Positions 16,153-25,144 of a stretch of DNA of 64,000 bases are shown piece after piece; the stretch's first letter is position 1, and each line of letters starts with the position of its first letter. Position numbers and translations under genes: made by a program. The stretch comes from Litorimonas sp039975855 (GTDB lineage Bacteria; Pseudomonadota; Alphaproteobacteria; Caulobacterales; Maricaulaceae). The notes under the pieces were generated by a model, which saw only the letters and a list, made by a program, of their open reading frames with translations, was not told where the DNA came from and did not search any database. The DNA is taken from positions 372,001 to 436,000 of the forward strand of contig JBDWGH010000003.1 in NCBI GenBank assembly GCA_039975855.1, given 5' to 3'.

Positions 16153-16887
16153 TTGAAGTTCATACAATATGACAGCCTCGGCAGTACAAATGTCGAGGCA
16201 GATGTCTTATTCGCCTCAGGTGAAGGCGCCCCTTTTTGGGTTCGGGCCGATGAACAAACCGCTGGTCGTGGCCGTCGTGGTCGGGATTGGTCCTCTCCTA
16301 AAGGTAATTTCTATGGGACAGCTTGCTATGCCTTTGATGGCACCCCGCAGGAGGCTGCCAAGCTGAGCTTTGTCGCGGCGATCGCGGTTGCAAAGGCCCT
16401 GTCTGCCTATACCCTAACGTCTCAACCTAGTTTGAAATGGCCCAATGACGTTTTGTTGGATGGTCATAAGATCGCGGGGTTGTTGTTAGAGTCTAAACCG
16501 GGACGCGTTCTTATTGGGATTGGTGTGAACCTGGTATCCCATCCAGATGGCGGTAATATCCCCGCAACGCATCTTCTAGAACACATACTGCCTGAGGCAT
16601 TAAATTCGGACGAGCCTGAGTTTACTGGCGCGGAAGGTTTTCTAGCCATTTTGGCGCGGAGCTTTGACACCTCATTCCGAAAACACTTGGCTTATGGCTT
16701 TTCGGCAACCCGTGCTGATTGGACGGCATTGGCTTCGGGTATCCCTGGGCCTGTAACGGTTCGGTTGCCAGAAGAGAGCTTTATCGGAAACGCCCAAAGC
16801 CTCCTTGAAAACGGGGCGTTGCGCGTTGCGCTAGACGATGGCACGATGAGGGACGTCCATGCGGGCGATGTCTTTTTTGGAAGCTAA
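16153..16887 (+). CDS. birA: biotin--[acetyl-CoA-carboxylase] ligase, no DNA-binding domain
   Basis: Activates biotin to biotinyl-AMP and attaches it to a lysine of biotin carboxyl carrier protein. The start is probably TTG 16153, giving 244 residues; the ribosome binding site is weak. The adenylate loop GRGRRGRDWSSPKGNFYGT lies near residues 39-57 and the biotin-binding motif KWPNDVLLDGHKIAGLL near 95-111. The N-terminal winged-helix repressor domain of E. coli BirA is absent, so it should act only as an enzyme. It sits between nuoN and coaX. Confidence 0.93.
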   Translation: MKFIQYDSLGSTNVEADVLFASGEGAPFWVRADEQTAGRGRRGRDWSSPKGNFYGTACYAFDGTPQEAAKLSFVAAIAVAKALSAYTLTSQPSLKWPNDVLLDGHKIAGLLLESKPGRVLIGIGVNLVSHPDGGNIPATHLLEHILPEALNSDEPEFTGAEGFLAILARSFDTSFRKHLAYGFSATRADWTALASGIPGPVTVRLPEESFIGNAQSLLENGALRVALDDGTMRDVHAGDVFFGS

Positions 16888-16895
16888 GGATAGCT

Positions 16896-17675
16896 ATGCT
16901 CCTCGCAATTGATAACGGGAATACAAACATCCTTTTCGCAGTCCATGATATGGACACGGGTTGGTTGTTCGAATGGCGGATTGCGACAGACCCGTCGCGG
17001 ACAGCTGATGAATACGCGGTTTGGTTTCACCAACTCTTGGATATGGTGGATCTAACATTCAAAGATATTTCCGCTTGCGTGATTTCTTCCGTTGTTCCGC
17101 AATCCATTTTCAATCTGCGTAATCTCGCCCGTCGTCATTTGGAGGTTGAGCCGATTATCATTGGCGAAACGGGAGTCGATGTGGGCATCGGTGTTCGCGT
17201 TGATAATCCTGAACAGGTTGGGGCTGATCGTCTTGTAACAACACTCGGAGCCATCCAACGCTATGAAGGACCGCTTATTATAATTGATAGCGGAACTGCC
17301 ACGACGTTCGACATTGTGTCGGCGGATCGTCATTTTGAAGGCGGTATTATCGCACCCGGAATAAACCTCTCCATGCGGGCTTTGCACGAAGCCGCCGCCC
17401 AACTGCCGCGAATTGAAATCAAAAAACCTGACGCTGTTATTGGCAAAAACACTGTCTCGGCTATGCAGTCTGGCGTCTTTTGGGGGTATATCGGCCTCAT
17501 TGATGGTCTGGTGCGTCAAATCCAGAAAGAGGACGACCGCAAATTCACCGTTATTGGCACAGGTGGTGTGGCCTCGCTCTTTGCCGGCGCGAGTGAGACA
17601 ATTCAGCACTATGACTCGCAACTGACGATTGATGGGCTATATGAGGTATGGCGACTGAATCGCCCTGCAGCTTAA
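16896..17675 (+). CDS. coaX: type III pantothenate kinase
   Basis: Phosphorylates pantothenate in the first step of coenzyme A synthesis. The 259-residue protein has the ASKHA fold: an N-terminal phosphate loop MLLAIDNGNTNILFAVHD, GADRLVTTLGA near residue 108, DSGTATTFDIVS near 130, and GVFWGYIGLIDGLV near 192. It begins 8 bp after birA. The birA–coaX–rnj order is common in alphaproteobacteria. Confidence 0.96.
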   Translation: MLLAIDNGNTNILFAVHDMDTGWLFEWRIATDPSRTADEYAVWFHQLLDMVDLTFKDISACVISSVVPQSIFNLRNLARRHLEVEPIIIGETGVDVGIGVRVDNPEQVGADRLVTTLGAIQRYEGPLIIIDSGTATTFDIVSADRHFEGGIIAPGINLSMRALHEAAAQLPRIEIKKPDAVIGKNTVSAMQSGVFWGYIGLIDGLVRQIQKEDDRKFTVIGTGGVASLFAGASETIQHYDSQLTIDGLYEVWRLNRPAA

Positions 17676-17740
17676 AATAAGCTGCTCTCATCTGGATGCG
17701 ATGCGAAACGGCCTCTCGCTCCACACAACAAAGTAAGATT

Positions 17741-19429
17741 ATGACAAAACAAAAACGCGAAGACGAGTTCGTCTTCCTCCCACTCGGCGGGTCCGGGGAA
17801 ATTGGTATGAACCTGAACATGTTCGGGTTCGGATCGGCACATAGCCGCAAATGGATTATCGTCGATATGGGCGTGACTTTTGGCGGCCCAGATACGCCGG
17901 GCATCGACATCATCATGCCAGACATCGATTTCATCGAACAAAACCGCAGCGATATTCTCGGCATTGTTCTCACTCATGCTCATGAAGACCATATGGGAGC
18001 TTTGGCTCGATTATGGGATCGTATCCGCTGTCCCGTTTGGGCAACACCGTTCACAATGTACTTGGTCAAAGACCGTCTGGCAGAAGCCGGCATTCTTGAC
18101 GATGTGCCTTTAAACCTCGTGGAATTGGGCGGAAGTATTGAAATTGGTCCGTTCGAAATCGATTTGATTACATTGACCCATTCTATCCCTGAGCCGAATG
18201 CTTTGGCGATCAAAACCAAGCTTGGTACGGTGCTGCACACGGGCGATTGGAAAATTGATCCGGCCCCACAAATCGGCGATCCCGTCGACGAAGAAGCGCT
18301 GCGCCAACTTGGCAAAGACGGCGTTCTCGCCATGATATGCGACTCAACTAATGTCTTCTCTCCGGGTGAAGCAGGATCGGAAGAGGGTGTTCGAAAAGAG
18401 CTGACCAAGCTTATTGCTGAATTTGATGGACGCGGGGTAGCCGTGGCTAGTTTCGCGTCCAATGTCGCGCGGCTGGAATCCGTGATGATGGCGGCGCGTG
18501 AAAATAACCGCTCCGTTTGCCTGATGGGTCGGTCGATGAAACGCATGACGGCCGCAGCGAAGTCTATCGGCTTATTGGATAAGGTAGGTGCGCTATTATC
18601 CGAGGATGAGGCGCAATCCATGCCTGCGGCTCATGTCCTTTATCTTTGCACGGGAAGCCAGGGTGAACCGCGCGCGGCATTGTCCCGTATCGCCCAAGGC
18701 GAACACCGCAGCGTCAAATTCTCCAAAGGCGATGTCGTCATTTTCAGCTCGAAGATTATTCCAGGGAATGAAAAAGGTATCTTTGCGCTTCAGAATGCGT
18801 TGGCTGATGACGGCGTTGAAATCGTGACTGAAAAAATGCGGGATATTCATGTGTCTGGGCATCCTTGCCGGGATGAGCTCGCGCAGATGTATGATTGGGT
18901 GGAACCCGAAATCGCGATTCCCGTTCATGGCGAACGCCGTCATCTGTTGGAACATGCAAAGCTCGCAAAACAGCTGGGTGTTAAACGGGCTTATCCGCCC
19001 CGCAATGGCGAGATGATCTTGCTTGCTCCGAAAGGGCCTCAGGTCGTGGATATTGTCGCGTCTGGGCGCTTGCATCAGGACGGAAAAGACATCGTATCGG
19101 CCTCTGATGAGGGCCTACGTCTTCGCCGTAAAATGGGGTTTGCCGGGCACGTTTCGGTTAGCCTTGTTATCAATGGCAAAGGAAAAATCGTATCTGGTCC
19201 CGAACCACGCGCCAGCGGTTTTCCAGAAGGCAAGAACGGCGAACTGTTGGACGGATTGTTAGACGATGTCGCAGATGCGGCAGAAGACGCATTTTACGCT
19301 CTGAGCCCTCGTGCTAAGCAAGATGAAGACGTTGTCGAGAACAAGGTCGCTGCGAAAGTGAAACGTGTCATCCGTGACCGAACGGGTAAGCGAACACTCG
19401 TAGAAGTCGTCGCGCATAAGGTGAAATAG
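17741..19429 (+). CDS. rnj: ribonuclease J
   Basis: Metallo-beta-lactamase/beta-CASP nuclease with endo- and 5'-exonuclease activity in RNA maturation and decay. I chose ATG 17741 (562 residues) over an in-frame upstream ATG at 17696, because the family similarity begins only at EFVFLPLGGSGEIG. The zinc motif HAHEDH lies near residue 80, HTGDWKIDP near 165, the beta-CASP stretch CTGSQGEPRAALSRI near 304, and SGHPCRDEL near 370. The C-terminal domain is rich in charged residues. Its TAG stop is followed immediately by the mce start. Confidence 0.95.
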   Translation: MTKQKREDEFVFLPLGGSGEIGMNLNMFGFGSAHSRKWIIVDMGVTFGGPDTPGIDIIMPDIDFIEQNRSDILGIVLTHAHEDHMGALARLWDRIRCPVWATPFTMYLVKDRLAEAGILDDVPLNLVELGGSIEIGPFEIDLITLTHSIPEPNALAIKTKLGTVLHTGDWKIDPAPQIGDPVDEEALRQLGKDGVLAMICDSTNVFSPGEAGSEEGVRKELTKLIAEFDGRGVAVASFASNVARLESVMMAARENNRSVCLMGRSMKRMTAAAKSIGLLDKVGALLSEDEAQSMPAAHVLYLCTGSQGEPRAALSRIAQGEHRSVKFSKGDVVIFSSKIIPGNEKGIFALQNALADDGVEIVTEKMRDIHVSGHPCRDELAQMYDWVEPEIAIPVHGERRHLLEHAKLAKQLGVKRAYPPRNGEMILLAPKGPQVVDIVASGRLHQDGKDIVSASDEGLRLRRKMGFAGHVSVSLVINGKGKIVSGPEPRASGFPEGKNGELLDGLLDDVADAAEDAFYALSPRAKQDEDVVENKVAAKVKRVIRDRTGKRTLVEVVAHKVK

Positions 19430-19873
19430 ATGTCAGCTTGTTATGATCAATCATCGTTCCAACTCGGGGCTATGAACCACGTTGGTGTTGCAGTGCCGGA
19501 TATGGCCAAAGCAATCGCGTTTTACCGAGATGTTTTGGGTGCGTCGGATATCACGGAGCCAAAGGTATTGGCGCCCCAAGGCGTGACATATGCATTCGTG
19601 AATTTGCCAGCAGGGCAGGTCGAACTCATCGAACCGTATGGGGAGACCTCGCCCATTATAAAGTTTTTGGAACGCAATCCTAAAGGCGGGCAACATCACA
19701 TGTGCTTTGAAGTCGAGGACATTCACAAGGCTAAAGCCATCATGGAAGACCGTGGGATGCGAGTTCTTGGAGAACCTCGCATTGGAGCGCACGGGACGCT
19801 TGTTGTGTTCCTCCATCCTGGCGATGCTGGCGGTGTGTTGATTGAATTAATGGAAACCCACAAAGAGCATTAG
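19430..19873 (+). CDS. mce: methylmalonyl-CoA epimerase
   Basis: Interconverts (S)- and (R)-methylmalonyl-CoA in propionyl-CoA metabolism. The 147-residue protein belongs to the vicinal oxygen chelate fold. Metal-binding residues are visible in the two half-domains: His18 in MNHVGVAV, Glu in QVELIEPYG, His in GGQHHMCFEV and Glu in VLIELME. It directly abuts the rnj stop. The rnj–mce–DUF1467–proS order is a known alphaproteobacterial arrangement. Confidence 0.94.
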   Translation: MSACYDQSSFQLGAMNHVGVAVPDMAKAIAFYRDVLGASDITEPKVLAPQGVTYAFVNLPAGQVELIEPYGETSPIIKFLERNPKGGQHHMCFEVEDIHKAKAIMEDRGMRVLGEPRIGAHGTLVVFLHPGDAGGVLIELMETHKEH

Positions 19874-19874
19874 C

Positions 19875-20138
19875 ATGAATCTGTTTTCTGCGTTCGTTGT
19901 TTGGCTCATCATTTGGTGGTTGGTTCTGTTTATCATCCTGCCGATAGGCATTCGCGGGCAAGCGGAAGAGGGTGACATAGTCAAGGGGAGCGAGCCTGGC
20001 GCGCCTCACACATTGGATATCAAACGGAAGTTCATTCAAACAACGATAATCGCGTCTGCTTTGTGGGTGCTGACATGTATTTTGATTGTCTCAGGTGTGA
20101 TTGATTGGAACATGCTTCAAAATCTGTTCAAACGTTAA
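19875..20138 (+). CDS. DUF1467 family membrane protein
   Basis: An 87-residue protein with two transmembrane helices (about 6-27 and 56-77) joined by a polar loop. The N-terminus, with FVVWLIIWWLVLFIILPIGI followed by RGQ, is characteristic of DUF1467. The function is unknown. It starts two bases after mce and sits just ahead of proS, its usual position in alphaproteobacteria. Confidence 0.85.
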   Translation: MNLFSAFVVWLIIWWLVLFIILPIGIRGQAEEGDIVKGSEPGAPHTLDIKRKFIQTTIIASALWVLTCILIVSGVIDWNMLQNLFKR

Positions 20139-20246
20139 TTTCATAGTAAACGCCGCGTTAAGATATGGGTGCGATTGAAGTCCTTGTCGCTGCACAAGGG
20201 CTCGTCTATGCCCCAAAAAACGACCTAATTTATAAGAGATCGCTCC

Positions 20247-21569
20247 ATGCGCCTGTCCCGCTATTTTCTGCCGCTCCTCAAGGAGACGCCATCCGACGCT
20301 ACAGTCGCTTCACATCGGTATATGTTACGGGCGGGGATGATCCGTCAAAACAGTGCTGGTATTTATACGTGGCTGCCACTTGGGCATAAAGTTCTCAAGA
20401 AAATTGAACAAATCGTTCGCGAAGAGCAAAACAAGGCTGGCGCAATAGAAATGCTCATGCCGACTATTCAAAGTGCTGATCTTTGGAAGGAGACAGGGCG
20501 TTATGATGCGTATGGTCCTGAAATGCTCCGTATTACAGACCGTCATGATCGTGAAATGCTTTACGGTCCAACAAATGAAGACATGATCACGGATGTGTTC
20601 AGATCTTTTGTGCGCTCCTACAAAGATCTACCAAAAATGCTCTATCACATTCAGTGGAAATTTCGGGATGAGCGTCGCCCACGTTTTGGTGTGATGCGCG
20701 GCCGTGAGTTCTTGATGAAGGACACATATAGTTTCGATCTGAACGAAGAAGACGCTGTTAAATCTTACAACAAGATGTTCACGGCTTACCTCAACACATT
20801 CGCGCGTCTCGGTATCAAAGCCGTTCCGATGAAAGCGGACACAGGCCCGATTGGAGGCGATCTTTCGCATGAATTCGTCATCCTTGCCGAAAGCGGTGAG
20901 AGCGAAGTCTTTTGCCATAAAGATCTCGTTGAAATGGCGCCGCCTGGAGATGTCGATTTTGACGGAGACCTCAGCCACATCTTCGAAGAACGCACGGCGC
21001 TTTATGCGGCGACAGAGGAAATGCATGACGCGGAAGAATTTGCGAAAATTCCAGCAGACAAGCAATTGACAGCGCGCGGAATTGAAGTGGGTCACATCTT
21101 CTATTTTGGTGATAAATATTCAGCGCCTATGAAGGCGACAGTAATGGACTCTGATGGGAAGCCGCAAACGGCCATGATGGGCAGCTACGGCATTGGCGTT
21201 TCGCGCCTTGTGGGAGGTATCATCGAAGCGAGCCATGACGACAATGGTATTATCTGGCCAAAGTCTGTGACGCCGTTCGGCGCAGGGGTCATGAACCTTA
21301 AGCCAGGGCATGACGAATCCGATGCTGTGTCAGAAGATATATATAACAAGCTCGTAGCTGCGGGTATTGATCCACTTCTCGATGATGAGAAAGGGTCAAT
21401 TGGTGTGAAATTCTCGCGCATGGATCTGATCGGATTACCTTTCCAAATCGCTGTTGGGCCGCGCGGTCTCAAAGAAGGAAGCGTTGAAGTCAAAGACCGT
21501 GCCACGGGCGAAAAACAGAACATGACGCCAGAGGCCGCCATTAATCTCGTGATTGCGGCCTACGCATAA
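20247..21569 (+). CDS. proS: prolyl-tRNA synthetase, short alphaproteobacterial type
   Basis: Charges tRNA-Pro. The 440-residue protein starts MRLSRYFLPLLKETP and lacks the large editing insertion of the 570-residue E. coli enzyme, as expected for the alphaproteobacterial short form. Class II motifs are visible: motif 2 around FRDERRPRFGVMRGREFLMKD near residue 140 and motif 3 around GSYGIGVSRLVGGIIEA near 310. A C-terminal anticodon-binding domain follows. The 108-bp gap upstream suggests a separate promoter. Confidence 0.96.
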   Translation: MRLSRYFLPLLKETPSDATVASHRYMLRAGMIRQNSAGIYTWLPLGHKVLKKIEQIVREEQNKAGAIEMLMPTIQSADLWKETGRYDAYGPEMLRITDRHDREMLYGPTNEDMITDVFRSFVRSYKDLPKMLYHIQWKFRDERRPRFGVMRGREFLMKDTYSFDLNEEDAVKSYNKMFTAYLNTFARLGIKAVPMKADTGPIGGDLSHEFVILAESGESEVFCHKDLVEMAPPGDVDFDGDLSHIFEERTALYAATEEMHDAEEFAKIPADKQLTARGIEVGHIFYFGDKYSAPMKATVMDSDGKPQTAMMGSYGIGVSRLVGGIIEASHDDNGIIWPKSVTPFGAGVMNLKPGHDESDAVSEDIYNKLVAAGIDPLLDDEKGSIGVKFSRMDLIGLPFQIAVGPRGLKEGSVEVKDRATGEKQNMTPEAAINLVIAAYA

Positions 21570-22871
21570 ATGACAGGGGCAGGTAATAAGAGCGGTAAAA
21601 ATAGCCCGTTCGGGACGATTGAACGGCGTATCGCAACGCGTTACCTGCGCGCCAAAAAAAGCCAAGGCGGCGTTGGCTTAATCGCGGCAATTTCCTTCAT
21701 TTGTATCATGCTCGCCATTGCAGCGATGATCATCATTATGTCGATCATGAACGGGTTTCGGGACGAAGTGATCCGTCTTACTATCGGCAGCGAAGGTCAT
21801 ATTTATGCTGAGCTCGCTGACCCGAATGTGACCCCGATGGATATGAAGGCGATTGAAGACCGCTTGAATGCACTTTCTGGTGTTGAAGAAGCGTTTCAAT
21901 ACACGCAGCATTTTACCGGTGTTCAAGCCAATGGGGTTTTTGGGTTGGGTCAAGTTATCGGAATTCGCGCAGAAAACTTGAGTAAATTTGAGCTCATCTC
22001 CAGCAATATTACCCAAGGGTCTTTGGAACAGTTTGGACTTGGAACGGGATCCGATCACCAAATTGCGATGGGCTCTCGACTTGCCGCCAATCTTGGACTC
22101 ACCGTCGGTGACAAAATCACCGTTTATTCTCCTCGCACTCGCACGACTGTTACAGGGCCTCAGCCAATTCGAAAGAATTACACGGTTGGCGCCATATTCT
22201 CTGTTGGGCTCTTACAGACAGATTTGTCTTATATTTATATGGATTTTGAACAGGCGACGATCTTGTTTGAGGGCGGTGAACTGACCGGGCAAATTCAATT
22301 GCGGTTGGATTCTCCAGACAAAGTCGATGCATTGGAACCTGTGGTCTATGACGCGATCCAAGCCCCCGCGTTTTTACAAACGTGGCGGGACAAAAATGCT
22401 GCAACTGCGACGGCCTTGCGAACGGAACAAATCGCTATGCGGTTTATCTTTATGATTGTCGTGATTATTGCGGCGTTCCCAGTGCTGGCCTCTATGATTA
22501 TGTTGGTGAAAAACAAGTCCAAGGACATTGCGATCCTACGTACGATTGGTGTCACCCAAGGCGGTATCTTGCGCATATTCCTAATGTCTGGCGCGATGAT
22601 TGGAATATTAGGCACGCTTGCAGGACTTATCGTTGGTACACTTTTCTGCCTGAATATCGGTCTTGTTCAATCCGCTATTGAGGGTATCACTGGCCAGCCA
22701 CTTTTCCCCGAGGACGTCTATCAATTGGCGGGCGGCATTCCGGTCAAAATCGTCTGGGCCGAAGTCTTTGGCGTAGCATTCTGGGGTTTCTTAATTTCAG
22801 CCTTAGCAACTTTGGTTCCGGCACTATCTGCCTCCAAGATCGATCCCGTAGACGCGCTGAGGTACGAATAA
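21570..22871 (+). CDS. lolC: lipoprotein-releasing ABC transporter permease (LolC/LolE type)
   Basis: Inner-membrane permease that extracts lipoproteins and passes them to LolA. The 433-residue protein has one N-terminal transmembrane helix near 25-50, a large periplasmic MacB/LolC-type domain (about 55-270), and three C-terminal helices after about 285. The coupling region is KNKSKDIAILRTIGVTQGGI near residue 315. The ATG directly follows the proS stop, and lolD starts on the last base of its stop. Only one permease gene is present beside lolD, so a homodimeric LolF-like complex is likely. Confidence 0.93.
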   Translation: MTGAGNKSGKNSPFGTIERRIATRYLRAKKSQGGVGLIAAISFICIMLAIAAMIIIMSIMNGFRDEVIRLTIGSEGHIYAELADPNVTPMDMKAIEDRLNALSGVEEAFQYTQHFTGVQANGVFGLGQVIGIRAENLSKFELISSNITQGSLEQFGLGTGSDHQIAMGSRLAANLGLTVGDKITVYSPRTRTTVTGPQPIRKNYTVGAIFSVGLLQTDLSYIYMDFEQATILFEGGELTGQIQLRLDSPDKVDALEPVVYDAIQAPAFLQTWRDKNAATATALRTEQIAMRFIFMIVVIIAAFPVLASMIMLVKNKSKDIAILRTIGVTQGGILRIFLMSGAMIGILGTLAGLIVGTLFCLNIGLVQSAIEGITGQPLFPEDVYQLAGGIPVKIVWAEVFGVAFWGFLISALATLVPALSASKIDPVDALRYE

Positions 22872-23587
22872 TGACAAAACCGTCCCGCCCTGTTCTATCT
22901 GTTCGCAATCTCCACCGATCCTATCCTTCGGGCGGCGGTACCCTTACCGTTATGGCAGGAGCCGACATTGATATTTATCCCGGTGAGATGGTGGGCTTAA
23001 TCGGACCATCAGGTTCGGGTAAGTCGACCTTGCTCCATGCGGCGGGTTTGCTCGAAAAACCCAATGCAGGCGAAGTTTACATCAACGGCCGTGAATGTCT
23101 GAAACTCTCGGACGATGAACGAACGCGCATTCGCCGTGAAAGCGTGGGTGTTGTCTACCAATTCCACCATTTGCAGAAGGAATTCACCGCGCTTGAAAAT
23201 GTCGCCATTCCGCAGATGATTGCGGGCGTGTCTGGGAAAACTGCGGAAGCAGAAGCCTCTCGTTTACTCAGCAATATGGGACTGGCTGAACGCCTTACAC
23301 ATCGGCCCAGCCAAATGTCGGGCGGCGAACAGCAACGCGTTGCGATTGCGCGCGCCTTGTCCAATCGTCCGCAAATCCTATTGGGAGATGAGCCAACGGG
23401 GAATTTGGACCCAGCTACATCGGACTCAGTTTTTCGTAGCTTGTTAAATCTGACCCGCACAGAGGGCGTTGCCGCGTTAATTGCGACGCACAATATGAAT
23501 TTAGTACCGTTCTTTGACCGCGTCTTGACGGTTCGGGATGGATTAGTCGTGCCGTGGACTGCGCCGCCGATTGAGACCTTCGGATAA
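22871..23587 (+). CDS. lolD: lipoprotein-releasing ABC transporter ATP-binding protein
   Basis: ATPase partner of the permease encoded just upstream. The 238-residue protein has Walker A GPSGSGKST near residues 43-51, the signature MSGGEQQRVAIARAL near 148, Walker B LLGDEPTGNLD near 170, and the H-loop ATHNM near 208. The last 45 bp overlap the 3' end of the opposite-strand permease gene. Confidence 0.97.
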   Translation: MTKPSRPVLSVRNLHRSYPSGGGTLTVMAGADIDIYPGEMVGLIGPSGSGKSTLLHAAGLLEKPNAGEVYINGRECLKLSDDERTRIRRESVGVVYQFHHLQKEFTALENVAIPQMIAGVSGKTAEAEASRLLSNMGLAERLTHRPSQMSGGEQQRVAIARALSNRPQILLGDEPTGNLDPATSDSVFRSLLNLTRTEGVAALIATHNMNLVPFFDRVLTVRDGLVVPWTAPPIETFG

Positions 23588-24898
23588 GGCCCAAAACGCG
23601 AAACCGACAGCGATTAGACCTAAGCCGCCTAGTGCAGCTTTCGGACGGTCCATTACGACGAAAACAAGAGTCACAGCGGTGATTGTTAGGTAGACAAGCG
23701 GCACGATTGGATAACCCCATGTCTTATAGGGGCGGGGTAAATCAGGTTGTCGCCAACGCAAAACGAACACCCCTAGTATCGCGAGAAGACTATTAAAGGC
23801 GAGCATCGCGCCAGCAAACACCAAGATAGTTTTAAACGAAGAGGTCAGGATAAAGAGGATTGCAATACAGGATTGGAAAGTAATAGCGAACCAAGGTACG
23901 CCTTCTTTCGTGCTTTTCGCGAGCCAATTCATTGCGTGATAATCCTGCCCTAAAGCTTGCAAAGCGCGCGGTCCTGCGAGTGTCATGGCGCTCACAGTTG
24001 AGATCAAAAGTAGCGTCAGCATGCCGCCAACGATGCGTCCGCCTGTGTCGCCAAAAATACGGTCTGCGGATATATAACCGACTTCAACTTGACCCTTCAG
24101 TGCATCAACGGGTGCAGCGTAAAGAAAGGCCAGATTAAGGAGAACGTAAAGCACAGTGACGAGGGCTGTGCCCGTCAATAGAACTCGCGGCAGGTCCCGT
24201 TGAGGGTTTGCCATCTCTCCGGAAATATAGGTCGCCGCGTTCCATCCAGTATAGGCATAAGATGCGTAGATCAGTGCAGTGCCATAAGTGGCCGTGGTCA
24301 TAACGCTGATGTCTTTTGGATTTGGGAACAGGTCAAGGGGCTGAGGGGCCTCAGTCAGCGTAAAGGCGGCGATGATGAAGGCGATGATGAGCGCGATCTT
24401 AATGGCTGTGAAGATGGTTTGAGTCTGGCCTGAAACGCGTCTGGACAAAGCATGCAGCCCAGCCAGAATAATTACGAGACCGCATGCGATGGCTTTGCTG
24501 GCTTGGGGGCCCAATTCAAAAGGAAGAACGGCACCGGAGTATTTGGCAAAAGCAATCGCCACCGCCGCCGTGGGTGCAGCGAACCCTATCGTGGCGCTGA
24601 CCCATCCCGAAATGAACCCGGCCGCCGGGTGATAGGCTTCTCCTAGAAATGTATACTCTCCGCCTGATCGAGGCAGAGATGCTCCAAGTTCTGCATAAGA
24701 TAGCGCGCCGCAAAGCGCTGCAATCCCGCCGATCACCCAGAGCATCATGATAGCAAAGAGACTGTCAATCCCGATGAGTTGAAACCCAAGTGTCGTAAAA
24801 ACACCGACTCCGACCATGTTGGCGATGATGATGGCGGTGGCCGTGCGAGGCGTGAATGTCGTGCGAGTCATTCCGAATCTATGCGTCTCATATTCCAA
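23543..24898 (-). CDS. APC-superfamily amino acid permease
   Basis: Inner-membrane amino acid/polyamine transporter of 451 residues with about 12 transmembrane helices. Helix 1 holds the unwound glycine stretch IIIANMVGVGVFTTLG near residues 24-38, typical of APC transporters, and the conserved segment GALSYAELGASLPRSGGEY follows near 64-82. Substrate cannot be inferred. The start is uncertain: ATG at 24898 or the ATG nine codons later (24871); neither has a strong ribosome binding site. Its 3' end overlaps lolD by 45 bp in antisense. It is the only minus-strand gene in the first 43 kb apart from the edge fragment. Confidence 0.9.
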   Translation of the reverse strand: MEYETHRFGMTRTTFTPRTATAIIIANMVGVGVFTTLGFQLIGIDSLFAIMMLWVIGGIAALCGALSYAELGASLPRSGGEYTFLGEAYHPAAGFISGWVSATIGFAAPTAAVAIAFAKYSGAVLPFELGPQASKAIACGLVIILAGLHALSRRVSGQTQTIFTAIKIALIIAFIIAAFTLTEAPQPLDLFPNPKDISVMTTATYGTALIYASYAYTGWNAATYISGEMANPQRDLPRVLLTGTALVTVLYVLLNLAFLYAAPVDALKGQVEVGYISADRIFGDTGGRIVGGMLTLLLISTVSAMTLAGPRALQALGQDYHAMNWLAKSTKEGVPWFAITFQSCIAILFILTSSFKTILVFAGAMLAFNSLLAILGVFVLRWRQPDLPRPYKTWGYPIVPLVYLTITAVTLVFVVMDRPKAALGGLGLIAVGFAFWALSEGLNRRRSPRHD

Positions 24899-24956
24899 GA
24901 GCGCAATGTAGGAGGGGGTAAACCTTAATATCCACAGGGCAGTGATTCACAGGATG

Positions 24957-24985
24957 TTGACCTTTTGTTCTCATATAACTAGAAC
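24957..24985 (+). promoter_or_regulatory. promoter of the 31-residue SOS gene (and probably dnaE)
   Basis: TTGACC (24957-24962) and TAGAAC (24980-24985) are spaced by 17 bp. The same -10 hexamer TAGAAC occurs in the lexA promoter at 49511-49506. The -10 overlaps the SOS box that starts at 24982, so LexA binding would block RNA polymerase. Confidence 0.55.
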
Positions 24986-24996
24986 AAAAATAGAAC
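24982..24996 (+). promoter_or_regulatory. LexA binding site (alphaproteobacterial SOS box)
   Basis: GAACAAAAATAGAAC is an exact GAAC-N7-GAAC direct repeat, the established LexA operator of alphaproteobacteria. It lies 28 bp before the start codon of a 31-codon gene and covers the candidate -10 element. A further inverted GTTC at 24967-24970 precedes it. The lexA gene in this window has the same motif, which supports the reading. Confidence 0.85.
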
Positions 24997-25023
24997 ATAC
25001 GGAATAACACTGAGGAAAACATC

Positions 25024-25119
25024 ATGACACGCCAACTCATCCACGACATTTCTTCCGCTCTCGTTTTGGCAGGCTTCGTTGCCGTCGTAACAATGTGGAT
25101 GATGGTGATCGGCGGCTAA
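25024..25119 (+). CDS. 31-residue SOS-controlled membrane protein, SidA-like candidate
   Basis: The ATG at 25024 has GAGGAAAA about 4-11 bases upstream. The product begins MTRQLIHDISSALVLAGF and ends in a hydrophobic stretch with MWMMVIGG. It has a short polar N-terminus and a single transmembrane helix (about residues 10-30). It is the first gene behind a perfect SOS box and is followed 25 bp later by dnaE. Caulobacter SidA, a 29-residue SOS-induced inner-membrane protein that blocks division through FtsW/FtsN, has the same size, topology and control, and as I recall lies near dnaE too. Function is inferred from these parallels, not from a sequence match I could verify. Confidence 0.75.
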   Translation: MTRQLIHDISSALVLAGFVAVVTMWMMVIGG

Positions 25120-25144
25120 CGCAGCTCACAACAATGGAGTTTTA

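Noticed and set aside
20165..20389. Short ORF spanning the proS upstream region and the first part of proS
   Set aside because: It is out of frame with proS, has no similarity and no ribosome binding site.
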